In this document: one piece after another, positions 10,570 to 21,630 of the stretch
Layout: each line of letters begins with the position of its first letter
Position numbering within the stretch: position 1 is the stretch's first letter
Assembly (NCBI GenBank): GCA_002099365.1
Contig: MSED01000004.1
Span: forward strand, 124,001-188,000
Origin: Phialophora verrucosa
Taxonomy: Eukaryota; Ascomycota; Eurotiomycetes; Chaetothyriales; Herpotrichiellaceae
Direction: 5' to 3'
DNA: 64,000 nucleotides
Position numbers and translations under genes: made by a program
The notes under the pieces: generated by a model
What the model saw: only the letters and a program-made list of their open reading frames with translations
Told to the model about the DNA's origin: nothing
Database searches by the model: none

Positions 10570-11426
10570 TCAAGCCTTGGTTAGTCGCTCCGCCAATATG
10601 GGCGCGGCAACGTTGGAGGTGTGCAAACTGAGCTGAGTTGCGATCTCCAAAACTTCCATGATTTCCTCTGGTGTGCCTCCGTAGTTCAGGACATTCTTCA
10701 TGTGCAGCTTAAGCCCTGGGACATAGAGGTGCGTGGCGGCCGCGTCGAATGCGCAATACACCAACTCTTTCACCTACGGAATCTGTCAGTGGGAGGAACT
10801 TGGCAAGGGGTCATATTGAGACCGACTTTAGGTTCCAAGACGCCGCCACCCTTGCCTGAGCCGTCCACATCCTTCAGCCATGGAACCGAGGAGAAGTTGA
10901 GGTATGCTTCGAAAAATTCTGGGTCGAGGGCCAAAAAGTCTTCCCAGAAGGTGTGCCAATACCCTCTATTCTTGGTGAAGTCTGCCTTCAGTTTCTCTCT
11001 TTGGGCATCAAAAGGCTTGCCTGCGGTGGCATGTGTCTCATAGATGCCCTCCTCTTTCATCACCTCCACCAGTAGCGGCACCCCGATGTTACACGCGTGT
11101 ATCCCCAACGTACCGGTTAGCTCGATGACTTCTATTATCTCTGCCGGTGTTGCTCCCTCTTTCAGGGCCGCATCGATGTGCTTCCGGACACCCGGCGCGT
11201 AAAGATGGGTTGCGGCGGCATCGACGGCGATGGACATGAGCTGCTGGATCTTGGGAGATAGGTGGCGCTTCTTTTTAGGCGTGGCAATGAGATCTACGCT
11301 CGCAGCAAAGAGCTCGGGGCTGAGCTGTGCGATGCTCGCCCAAGAGTCATCCCACTGCTCTTCGCCCAACTGAGAGACAAACTGCGCCTTCAGTGCAGCG
11401 GGATCCTTCGACGGCGCCATTGTCAT
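10570..11426 (-). CDS. Tandem carboxymuconolactone decarboxylase-like protein
   Basis: Exons 11426-10827 and 10773-10570 give 267 aa. Two copies of the CMD/AhpD-like alpha-helical domain are present. Copy 1 is around residues 60-125 (AVDAAATHLYAPGVRKHIDAALKEG...EIIEVIELTGTLGIHACN); copy 2 is around 200-260 (CAFDAAATHLYVPGLKLHM...EEIMEVLEIATQLSLHTSN). The CxxC pair of peroxidase-active AhpD is absent, so a decarboxylase, isomerase or structural role in ring cleavage is more likely than alkylhydroperoxide reduction. The CMD family acts on gamma-carboxymuconolactone in protocatechuate breakdown, but many fungal members are uncharacterised. It sits between a permease and a lactonase on the same strand. 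ATG 11426 is chosen; a second ATG two codons on is equally possible. Confidence 0.88.
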
Positions 11427-11870
11427 ATTCGTGCCGTTGTGATTGTGCTACTGACTCAATATACCGCACTACTCAAGTAAGGGATTCCGAGTTTAAAGTA
11501 TCGTGCCGTATGACTGCGGTGGTCGTTGGTGGTGTATGCTTCGACGCCCACCTCACCGGAATTGGAGTATCGCCACGGGCTTCATACGAGAAACCAGGTG
11601 TGGGGAACGCAATGGTTTCCATTTCAAGATATAAACTCCACCCCTCTTGAACAGTATCTAGTAGTCGGGCTGGGAGAGACACGTCCATTCGAATGACTAG
11701 TAAGCCGCGTGGCGGAGGCACCACCTAGGCAAATGTGGCATTCGCATCGTGAACGCTGCCTTTCACGCCAAATTTCTTCGAGGAATGCCAGACTCGAATC
11801 GTATCCCCACCGAGTTTGCAGATGTTCGATCCTGGGTATGATCATGCTGAAGAAGACGTTCCATCAAGAC
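11427..11870. other. Intergenic, upstream of the CMD-like gene
   Basis: 444 bp between the CMD-like start and the lactonase stop. Nothing specific was seen beyond expected promoter/terminator sequence. Confidence 0.5.
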
Positions 11871-12900
11871 TCAAGGGCTTCCAAAGAACCTCGACCGATT
11901 CTTCGGCTCCTCTTCCCATTCAAAATCGTGTGCAAAGATGACCTCAACGCCGCCCTTCTCCAATGCCTGGATTCTCTCGATCGTCTGCTCTGCCAGCTTC
12001 TTGTCGGCATGAATGCAACAAATGTGTCCGTGCTCATCAAACCACTCGCCTATTTGCCTCTCATTGCGCATAATCCTCCTGTCATGGCAGGCATCTCCCG
12101 CTAGATACACACTGGTCGTCGGGCCGGTCCTTGCAAGCAGGTTGATGTGCCCAGGAAGATGACCTGGCGCGTCGACAATCAAGAGACTGCCATCATGGAA
12201 AATGTCGAGAACTCTGGGCAGATTTCCTAAAGCTTTCCACTCTTGGATGAAGTCTGGAGCGTTCGGATCGAGAATCTGGTGTTTGGTTTCTTCGTCTATA
12301 TCTTCGTAAGGGTTCGCAAGTTCGATGGTTCTTTCAGACGGCAACAGATCAGACTCAAAGAATGAGTGACTCCCTCGCAGCGACCCTTGTCCGCGCAGAA
12401 GAGCGTTCGCGCCGTTGCCGATCACAAACGTGCTTCTAGGGAAGTCTCGAGGCTCCCCGACGTGATCCCAGTGAACCTTGAGCAGCTCGTCAGCCACGCC
12501 TTGGTCGATCCTGCCGCCTACTTACGTGGGAATAGATAACGTAGTCAATGTCGTTCGGTGTCAACCCGCCCGCAGCCAGACTCGCCGTCACATCCGGAAG
12601 AGTCACCATAGGCTGCCTCGTTTCCACATGTTTCTGGATAGGTGGCGAGTACCTCTTGATATCGCGGCGAAGACCCAGATCAAATACTATCCTTGTCGTT
12701 CGATCGGTCTCTTGGTCTCGGTGGATCACCAGAAACGACAAGGAAGGAACCGTCCTCCGGGCAGTTTGAGATGCCGGGTGAACAAAGAACCGTTCGGGGA
12801 GTGAGAAATGACCTCCCGAAAGCGCGTAGACCTCGACGGTGGCTTCAGATGGGCTCTCTGGCGGCGACGGTGGCGTCTGCTGCGGATAGACGGAAGACAT
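11871..12900 (-). CDS. Metallo-beta-lactamase-fold lactonase-like hydrolase, copy 1
   Basis: Exons 12900-12526 and 12476-11871 give 326 aa. The zinc motif HxHxDH is SHVHWDH. The intron (12477-12525, donor GTAAGT) falls exactly between SH and VHWDH, inside the motif. Further ligands are the His of DAPGHLPGH, the Asp of AGDACHD and the His near the C-terminus (IFAHD). The N-terminal part (LPERFFVHP...VPSLSFLVIH...IVFDLGLRRDI) is typical of the AHL-lactonase-like subgroup, which opens lactone rings; fungal members are mostly of unknown substrate. A paralogue lies at 21631-22590. No signal peptide, so probably cytosolic. ATG 12900 is the first ATG of the frame. Confidence 0.9.
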
Positions 12901-13799
12901 GCCGCCGCTCAAGATGAGATGAAGTTATGGGTTGCACACCGGTCGTCGTGGACATGATTGAGGACACCCCAGGCTTTAGAAAGGTCGATATTGACCAAGA
13001 TCGGAATCCAAGCCGGTCCCACTTGCTGGAGGCTGGCCGTTGGGGTAAAAAACATGACCAGATGCAGCTTCAAGTTTCGAGGTCTCGTCGAGCTTCTCCA
13101 ATGAGATGTGCAAATCGTGGGCAAAAGTCGAGGGATGCTCCCACGTTCCACATGGCCAGATCTAGGGCCAGGACTAAAAGTCGGCAGCTCGAGTCGGTGA
13201 CGACCCTGCGTCTGCGGTCTTCCGTGGAAGTAGATCTTTCGGTACATGCCACTCGGGCACGCAGGAGGGATGATCAGGAACTCTAGGGTAGAAGTTGGCT
13301 GACCATCGATGCCTCGAGACAGGTCACAAATTTTCCCCGCGCTGGTCAAACTATTCCAAACTACGAGGAGGCTCACCTTCTGTAGCCAGGTGCCAGGCTA
13401 CCACAGAACGAGGGGAGCTCGTGCATCTCCTACAGTACCTTGCGGACTACTGCGACAAGAATCTGCCTGGGCGTTGTGCAAGGCATCCGCAAAAATCGTC
13501 CAATCGCCTCGGCACCTCATTTCTCTGGGCTTAGGGCCGCCCAGCGTCCCCCGGAGCGCCCAAGGAGCCCCGCACCGTGTGTTTCGCTTGGCCGTGCAGC
13601 CCCATGATTTCGTAGTCGCTGGTGCTTTTGGAACCCTGCACATGCGCCGCACTCTGGCCTCCGCCGAATCCCCAGAGAATCCCACGAGCAAGCTACAATC
13701 AGATTTCTGTCCAGTTCCCGCATTGGGCTTCCCCAGATTGCTGTTCGAATCTAGAGTTCGCTGGCCCTTTGTGACATAATGCCAAAGCACTGAGCTCCC
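12901..13799. other. Divergent intergenic region, lactonase 1 / C2H2 regulator
   Basis: 899 bp between the lactonase start (-) and the regulator start (+). A minus-strand ORF of 155 codons at 12909-13376 has no recognisable domain and was not called. TTCTCCAAT, the core of the candidate operator, occurs once near 13094. Confidence 0.55.
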
Positions 13800-16560
13800 A
13801 TGCCGCCAATGACACAGGACAGCTTCAATGTGGATGTCAATGGCCATGAGTTGGAGGAAGACGACCGCAGCCAGGAGCCGCCCCCAAAGAAGCCGAAGAG
13901 ATTCCAGTGCAAGCATTGCCAGCGACTCTTCGCGCGTCTAGAGCATCTTCAGCGGCACGAACGGACGCGTATGATCGTGCACCGACTGATTCTTCACGTA
14001 TGCTGTTCTGACTGATCCTTAGATACCCGAGAGAAGCCCTTCGCCTGTAACCAATGTGATAGCAAGTTCACTCGCAGGTATGGTGACGACGAGAGCCAGT
14101 GACCGCTGATACTGACCCAAGTCGAGTGACCTTCTAGTTCGACACGAGAGGCTGAGTCACGACGCCGAGCGATGGTCGAGAAATGGACGGAATGGTCAAG
14201 GGAATGGCACCGCCGCCGCCATCTCGTCGACAGCTCGGGTGCGGCAAGACAGCAACGGGAACCATGGGCTGGATCTTCCTGACGCTCCTGATCTGAATCC
14301 GACCGACTTCACTACTTCGCAGAACCTCGTCCCCGGCTACATGCCCGCAAATCCTAATGCGACCACGGGCGGCACGCCCAACGGCCATGATCTGTCCTTC
14401 GCGACGTTGCTCATGGCCGCTGAGCATGCTCGGCCTCAGGAAGCCCAACCGCATGTTGCGCTCCAGCAACCAACCCACCTCTCGACACCGATATTCCCCG
14501 TCCAAGACCAATTCCTGCCCAACGCCAATCCTCAAACATCGATGCAAGCACCAGTGGATCAACTGAACGGGATTGTCGGCTTCGACTTTGAAGACTCCCT
14601 GCAAGACCTGGCCAACTTCATGGACAACGGCGCACTGTCGTCCTATCACTTCTCATCCATGATCAGCGCCGAGCAACCGATACCATTCTTCTCTCCCGAA
14701 TCCTTCACTCATGCAACTGATGTGCTTCCAACCACCGAGCCTCGTCCTGCCTCCCGGGCCCAGCCTAATCCAGACCACCCCGAAGATGCGGGCTCATTTT
14801 CACGATTCGGCTCGCGATTGCCCTCATTACAGCCAGAGGAGAGCCCGTCGGCGCCATCGAATGAACAAAGCAGCGGCAGTCGTCTGTTGTCCGACATCAC
14901 CATTGAGGATCGACAGAATGTGTCGATCAAGCTGGCCGAATTCGCTCATGTGGTGCCCAGCACTTTCCAGCTACCATCACGGCTGGCCTTATCAAGGTAC
15001 CTGGCGGGCTACGTCAATGGCTTTCACGAACATCTGCCTTTTCTACACATTCCAACATTATCTATCAACAATGCCTGCATTGAGCTCATCCTAGCTATGG
15101 CAGCAGTTGGCGCACAGTATTGCTTTGAGGGACAGAAGGGCGTCGAATTGTTTCATGTCAGCCAGTGTATAGCCATGCATCGCATTCGCCAAAGAGATGC
15201 TAGGTTAGCCGCATCACACCGGTCGGCAGAGCTGTCGCCGCAGTATTCCGGCCAGGGCAAGGGCAGCGACATGACCACGGGAGAAACACCACGCAGCGGT
15301 TCTATGTCAGGATGCTTAGGGCTACCATCTCAGCCCGATTCGGATTCGGGGATCCAAAAGGAAGACCTGATGCAAACAGCTCAAGCATTGCTGCTGCTGA
15401 TGGCGATGGCGACTTGGGCCAAACACCGGGAGATTCTACGCGAGGCGCTCGCGATTCAGAGCGTTCTGGCGACACTCGTCCGAGATGATGGTTTCAAGAA
15501 TCAACCGTTGCCGGAGGACATAAGCTGGGCAGACTGGATCCGTCGCGAAACGACAAAACGCACCAAGTTCATTGTCTTCTGCTTCTTCAATCTGCACACG
15601 ATTGTGTACAACATCCCGTCATTAATTCTTGCCTCGGAAGTCGACCTGACGTTGCCTTGTAATGCCTTCGAGTTCAAAGCGCCTACAGCCAGCAAGTGGA
15701 AGGAGGTGCGAGCTCGCTCTGGCCCGGAGGTTGGGTTTCAGACTGCCCTGCATCGACTGTTCTCTCGCACTTCGAACGATGTGAGCACCTACAACTCTTC
15801 CCTGGGAAACTACGTCCTTGTCCACGCACTACTACAGCACATTTTCTTTGTCCGGCAGATTTCTCGATATCGGCTTGATCACGACGGCGATTTACGATCT
15901 GACGACGTTGCTGCGATTGAGCAGGCGCTCAGGAACTGGCAGCTGGCCTGGAAACGGAACCCGGAGTCATCACTCGACCCGATGAATCCGAACGGGCCGG
16001 TCACCTTCAACTCTACGGCTCTTCTGCGACTTGCCTACATCCGCCTCAATGTCGATTTAGGACCCGGCCGCGCCCTTGATACGCGCGACCCAGTCCAGAT
16101 TGCCAATGCCTTCCGAGACAGCCCATCAGTGAAGCGGACACCGAAGCTCGTTCGAGCAGTCCTGCATTCTGCTCATGCACTCAGCATCCCAGTCAAGATT
16201 GGTATCCACCTTGTTGCTCAAACACAAACATTCATGTGGTCAATTCAACACTCCCTTTGCACGCTAGAGTGTGCATTTCTGCTAAGCAAATGGCTTGAAG
16301 CACTGAGCCTGCCAGATTCCGGCCCAGCGATCACGAACGACGAGCGCAAGATCGCCACACTCGTCAAAACAATGCTGGATGAGACCGAGTTCGCGATGCC
16401 AGTGGACGTTGCAATGGACTCACCTGCTGCAATGAAATATCTGAGTGCAGGTGTCCTGAGAGTATGGGCCCAAGTGTTTCGCGGTGCTCAGACTTGGGCA
16501 ATCGTCGACGTTATTGGGACAAGTCTGAACATTTACGCCGACATGCTCGAAGCTGGCTGA
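13800..16560 (+). CDS. C2H2 zinc-finger / fungal-TF-domain transcription factor
   Basis: Exons 13800-13968, 14023-14077 and 14127-16560 give 885 aa. Two adjacent C2H2 fingers lie at residues 37-57 (CKHC...HERTH) and 65-86 (CNQC...HERLSH), joined by TREKPF. The second finger is rebuilt only when the second intron ends at GTCGAG (14126), giving FTRSDLLVRHERLSH. A basic PPKKPKR stretch precedes them and is a likely nuclear signal. A long Gln/Pro/Ser-rich region follows. The C-terminal half resembles the fungal-specific transcription factor domain (LSRYLAGYVNGFHEHLPFLHIPTLS). It is embedded between lactonase 1 and the dehydrogenase and divergent from the lactonase, so it is the natural candidate pathway regulator. 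Its targets are inferred, not shown. Confidence 0.92.
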
Positions 16561-17260
16561 ACTAAAATGGACTCAAGCCTAGCGTTGTGTACAGTGCGTA
16601 CAGTTTCAACAGGGAGGCACGCAACACGGTCAATTGAGCCCCAATATCCAGAATCGCCAGCGGGAAGATCTATTGTGTTTCACTGGTCCAGGTCCGACTC
16701 GTGCTTCTCTACCCTTCTTGTCAACCGCACGTTGAGCAGCGCTCCGTCAGTGTACCAATACGGATAGAACCTCGACATTCGGACTCTTTGCGCCGGGACT
16801 TTACTGGCAATCCTACCCTTGGCGACTCTTCCAAGCGACCTGGCCCTTGTAATGACAAACATGGGTCCAGTGGGATATGGACTGTCTGGGACAGTGGATT
16901 TGTACAACGGTTCTAATTCACGTGCAAAGCGTACCCTCTGGTTCGGCTTCGGCTGCGGCAAAACACAAATGGCCTATCAACACCAGTCACCTCCTCCGAG
17001 CCACATGCTCATTACCAACACTATTCAGATTGCAGCTGAGCTCACGGCAAAGTCCATCACTATAATGGGCGTCGAGGTACAGCACCTGCTAACGACAACG
17101 ACGGGTCCAAGGGCATTCAATATGGCCACAAGAGGAGATCGCATGGGCCAGGATCCTCATGTTTGTGAGTGCAAATGTTTACGGCCCCTGGGCTATGTTA
17201 ATCTCTCTGCTCAGAAATCCGTAATCGCCAATCTTTTTCGAGATATCGGCCTCCTCCAGC
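16561..17260. other. Convergent intergenic region
   Basis: 700 bp between two gene ends (regulator and dehydrogenase). No gene was recognised; a plus-strand ORF at 16819-17280 lacks features of a real protein. Confidence 0.55.
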
Positions 17261-18333
17261 TCATTCCTTCTTCCCATTGACCGACTTCTCCACGTCCTGA
17301 TCATTCAACCACTTATAAACAACCCGAGCATCCTTCCCCTTGTACCTCTCATCGCTCATCGCCTCATCGAACGCTGCGAGCGTGGGTTTGTCTAATATTG
17401 TCCGCGCACCGACCATTTGTGCGAGGGAATTGCCCATTTCCAACACGTGCTTGCACAATTCAATCCGAAAGCCACCCTCGTACCCTCGGCTCGCAGGTGC
17501 ATTGGCGTGAATTCCTGGAACAGGGTTCGATTGGGAGGTCACCCAACACTGTCCCCCAGATACGTTGATCACATCGGTCAATAACTTCAGATCCAAACCC
17601 ATCTTCGCACCGATATTCAGCGCCTCGGAGGCCGCTAGACTTGTAATGGCGGAAAGATAATTGTTGATCACTTTGAACGCCGTGCCAGCGCCAACGTCGC
17701 CGCAATGGAATATACTGTCTTTCTTGCCCATGTGTTGTAAATACTCCTTGGCGTGCTCGAACGGTGCTTTCGATGTCGCGCCAACCATGAATGTTAGCGT
17801 CCCGGCCTCGGCGCCCATGGGACCCCCCGAGACAGGAGCATCGACGAAATCCAGGGTTGCTCCATTCGCGAGTTTGGAAGCCGCGTCTTTCGTTGCCTGC
17901 GCGACTTTCAAGATCGTCGCCGTCTCGATGGTCCCGCACTCCATGATCAGTTTCTTCTGTGGGTTCCCATTCTTGCTCGCATCAATGGCACCCTGGATCA
18001 CACCCGTCTTTTCATCCAGATATACTTTCTCGACCGACGCTGCCGTGGGTAACATGGTAATGACTGTGTTTGCCCTTTGGACGGCTTCGTAGCCATTGGG
18101 GACGACTTCGATCGGGCCGTTCGACGCGTTCTCTTTCTGGAACTTGTCGAGCAGGGCTTGAGAGACGTCGCAGATCAGGAGCAGCTTGGACGAAGGGAGC
18201 TTTGCGCGTAGGTTGACGGCCATGGAGTAGCCCATCACGCCGATGCCTAGTCACGCAGTTAGACGGGTCAGCCAATTGCTCGTGAACGGGGCGTACCTAT
18301 GAAGGCCACCGTTGAATCTGGTGAATACGACAT
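17261..18333 (-). CDS. Beta-hydroxyacid dehydrogenase (3-hydroxyisobutyrate dehydrogenase-like)
   Basis: NAD(P)-dependent oxidation of a beta-hydroxy acid, or reduction of the semialdehyde. Exons 18333-18297 and 18246-17261 give 340 aa. The N-terminal Rossmann motif VAFIGIGVMGYSMAVNL is created by splicing the 50-nt intron. Substrate-binding DAPVSGGPMGAEAGTL and the catalytic-lysine region GAGTAFKVINNYLSA are present, followed by the all-helical C-terminal domain. There is no mitochondrial presequence before the Rossmann fold, so a cytosolic location is more likely than for the valine-pathway enzyme. It shares a promoter element with the permease at 8-9.8 kb. True substrate unknown. Confidence 0.9.
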
Positions 18334-20666
18334 CTTGTCGACGAGGAGGCTGGATTTCTGTTACAGAGAATGCTTCTGATGTAGGGCTCGAGAATAGAAC
18401 ACAATCAGTGCTACTAGGGACTACGAGCTCAACTTTTTCAATTGCAATGTTCGAGAGTGTTCTCAGCCTCGCGGTACTCCGTACAGACTGGCTTGCAGTA
18501 TGAGATGCGAGATGTTCACTTGGTCACAAGCACCTTGACCCGACAAACATATGCTCTCCACCTCGGAGCTGAGACCGAAGAAACTCCAAATGGATGGATC
18601 ACCATACTCACGGCAATGCGGCATCCCAGTGGTCCATGTGGACGAAGCAGTACGCCATGTTTGTGGTGCGAGGCATAACTGAAGAAGTGGTGCGGGCAGG
18701 AAGTTCCCCACAAGCGAAGAGTGAGTTGGGCGAGGTTGGAGAAAGGGCAGCATTGGGGAAAGAGTGGAATAGAAATTGGGGGCAGCCGAGGCTAACCACA
18801 AGGGCAATAAGGGCGGGGTTGGAGTGTCTTGGCACCATTGGTGATTTCTCCAATTACGACGAGAACGAGGAGGTGCTGCAGGTTGTGTTCTCAAGTCACA
18901 AGGCTGTACTTGTACTTCAGCCTCGTGGTACTTCTGCCGGCCGCGACGACAATTCACAGCCGACCGTGACATACGGGTGGTCCAGCGAGTGACACGGCGA
19001 GCGCCCTTGAGTCATGGATCAGGCGACTCCTTATGCGATCCCATCACCCTCATTGCGTTGCCGTTCTTTTCTAGTCTACGGTCCATCATACATTTCCGAA
19101 CACTTCCTAAGCCGTTGATAGCAAAGATCACTGGCTTCTGGCTTGAATCTCGTTTGGCGGCGCGCAACCATGCGTGCACTGCGAGCTCCGCGAAAAGTAT
19201 AGACCTATCTGCAGAGTTGGGCCGAATCAGGTCTCGATACCTGACTGAAACGTGATATCTACTGTCTACGGTGTGAGCAAATACCCAAGCTGCATCCATG
19301 GCTGTTCGGTAACAGATCCCGCGTGCACTTGCTCCATCGTTAGTTCTTCCTGTTGAAGACTTTCTACGTGCACCCCGCTGACACTGTTCTGGATGCGTCT
19401 GACCCAATATAGTCACGAAGGCTGAAGAGAAGAAGTAAATGCCATGGGTTGGAGCACGCCGAGACCCGCTGTCAGCATGCCGAGCTGCCAGTGGGAGAGC
19501 TGACCGCATCATGCCTATTCTACTAAGGGTATCACAGCACTCCCCGGGCCTCAGGGCTTCAATTTGACGTGTGGCTGCATCCGTGTTGAGTTGCTGGCTC
19601 TCGTTGGGTCACCGGAGCATCTGCAGCTAAACCGTTTGACGCAAAGACACCCTTGTACCTGTCTAAGCTGACCTGGAGGTCCAACATAGCACGGTGGCAG
19701 TTCTACGCCTCGCATGAGAAGATCCTGAATTGTTGGCAGAGAGTGGCTGAAAAGAGTAATCTGCACAAGTTGATAGGGTCCTCCCGTTGTGCCCGCAGGG
19801 GTCGATAGTACGAAGCTGAGGCAAAATGGTCGCTGGAAGTCGAAGACTTGGACGATGGTAGCATCAACACCGAGAGTTGCAACAATTCATCCCTGCCACC
19901 AGCGTTTGAGCCTGTGGGAATGGCCCGATAGTCCACGCTGATGCATAGTACTATGTAATGCCTAGGATGAAACCTTTGAATTCAAGGTGTGAAGAGATTC
20001 CGGATCAGAGGGGTTCTGACTGATGCATTGACAATATAAACCGTTTTGCCGTCCTCGAAGTCAGATTGAGTGGCACCCAAATTGTCCCTAGCCTTCAGCC
20101 TCTCGTCCAGGGACTCGGTATCGAAACAGTTTCTGCAAGGCAGACTGTAAATCACTCCTCCTCACTTTAGGCCATGCTTGTCAATTCCATGTAAGGATGG
20201 GCCAACTTTCGAGACGCTAACAATGTCTTCATCGGTCGTGAGAGCTGACAACGTGAAGATCCAGCTGTTCGTGTCGAAGGCACAAAACACGAAGTACCGA
20301 CTCTAGGCTCCTTCGCCGCTTCTGGGCCATGTGCAAGTATCGTGGTAGTGCCGATTGTTGATGTGAAGTCCTGAAGCGTACAAGTCACATCGATTTCCGA
20401 GTGCACTAGATAAGTTCGCAAGAGACAAACGTCGTGGCAAGTTCGAGTATGCCTGATCCCTGACCTTGCGATCTTACGCAATGGGCGCTATGACATATCC
20501 GTAAACCTTTGGTTAATCTGCAAAGCAGGAAGCATACAGAGTCGAGAGATGGATCCATCTACAGAAGAGTGTGATACTCCATCGTACGGGATTTCCGTAG
20601 AGGCACATGTCGCAGGCGGAGCGGCCACACGATGTATGGTTCTCGCAGGATCGGCAAAGTAGTGTT
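18334..20666. other. Gene-poor region upstream of the dehydrogenase
   Basis: 2.3 kb without a supportable gene. Holds the candidate operator sites at 18736-18857 and a TACTCCGTACAGA 13-mer at 18475-18487 that recurs at 53661. Several short ORFs on both strands have no domain or composition that supports them. Confidence 0.55.
18736..18857. promoter_or_regulatory. Candidate operator pair upstream of the dehydrogenase
   Basis: TTGGAGAAA at 18736-18744 (the complement of TTTCTCCAA), and at 18837-18857 ATTGGTGA followed by TTTCTCCAATTAC. The second copy matches the permease-promoter element at 10331-10350 with one base substituted and one inserted. It lies about 400-520 bp upstream of the start codon, close to the spacing seen at the permease. 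Confidence 0.5.
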
Positions 20667-21106
20667 GAAGCGTCAATATCTGTGTGTCGAAGCGTCAATA
20701 TCTGTGTGTCGAAGCGTCAATATCTGTGTGTCGAAGCGTCAATATCTGTGTGTCGAAGCGTCAATATCTGTGTGTCGAAGCGTCAATATCTGTGTGTCGA
20801 AGCGTCAATATCTGTGTGTCGAAGCGTCAATATCTGTGTGTCGAAGCGTCAATATCTGTGTGTCGAAGCGTCAATATCTGTGTGTCGAAGCGTCAATATC
20901 TGTGTGTCGAAGCGTCAATATCTGTGTGTCGAAGCGTCAATATCTGTGTGTCGAAGCGTCAATATCTGTGTGTCGAAGCGTCAATATCTGTGTGTCGAAG
21001 CGTCAATATCTGTGTGTCGAAGCGTCAATATCTGTGTGTCGAAGCGTCAATATCTGTGTGTCGAAGCGTCAATATCTGTGTGTCGAAGCGTCAATATCTG
21101 TGTGTC
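20667..21106 (+). repeat. 22-bp minisatellite, 20 perfect tandem copies
   Basis: A 22-bp unit beginning GAAGCGTCAATATC and ending TGTGTGTC is repeated 20 times without a visible mismatch; a diverged partial copy follows (GAAGCATCAGATATTG, from 21107). Because 22 is not a multiple of three, each forward frame cycles through the same 22-residue pattern and all three are free of stops across the array. There are no spacers, so this is not a CRISPR array. It lies in the gene-poor stretch between the dehydrogenase and lactonase 2. Confidence 0.97.
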
Positions 21107-21630
21107 GAAGCATCAGATATTGACCTCGCCAGAAGATGGAGCTGAAGGGCCGAGACGAATCACTTCTGCTCGTTGAAAGTGGGAGAACGAAGAGGAAGCG
21201 CTTGTCGTGACACGGCGCTACCATAATTACCATTCCGCATCGACAAGATGACATGTGAAGCTCTAGTCGCCTCAATCTAACCACAGGCGAAGCGGAAAAT
21301 GGTCTGCTGCAGCGTCAAGCACGTCTCGTCTGTGTCCTTCGTGGCTTCTGCGAGGCTTTATACAAAGTATGTATGGCGGTAGCATGTCTCTCTGGCTTTC
21401 ACAGTGGAATGGAGCATGAGGAAATCAAGAAAACCCATGGCCGAATCCAAGTACGATCAGACATTCGTTTTGACTCTTTTGGAATGCTAATTTGGTCTGC
21501 CCCGACCACGCGACACACAGTTTGGTTGTCGATTCAGACGGTTGAGGTTTGATTTCTCAACAAGACGGTGACTTGGATTCATCTCCCGACGAGTATAGGA
21601 CACGCCCATGCCCATGGCACAACGTGTCTC
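21107..21630. other. Intergenic, minisatellite to lactonase 2
   Basis: 524 bp after the array, up to the stop of lactonase 2. Nothing recognised. Confidence 0.5.

Noticed and set aside
12909..13376. 155-codon minus-strand ORF between lactonase 1 and the regulator
   Set aside because: No recognisable motif; it occupies the divergent promoter and its sequence looks random.
20667..21106. CRISPR array
   Set aside because: Units are directly abutting with no unique spacers, and the genome is eukaryotic.
20607..21176. Three long overlapping plus-strand ORFs (153-189 codons) with a 22-residue repeat
   Set aside because: They are a by-product of the stop-free 22-bp minisatellite; all three frames are open for the same reason and flanking sequence shows no gene signals.
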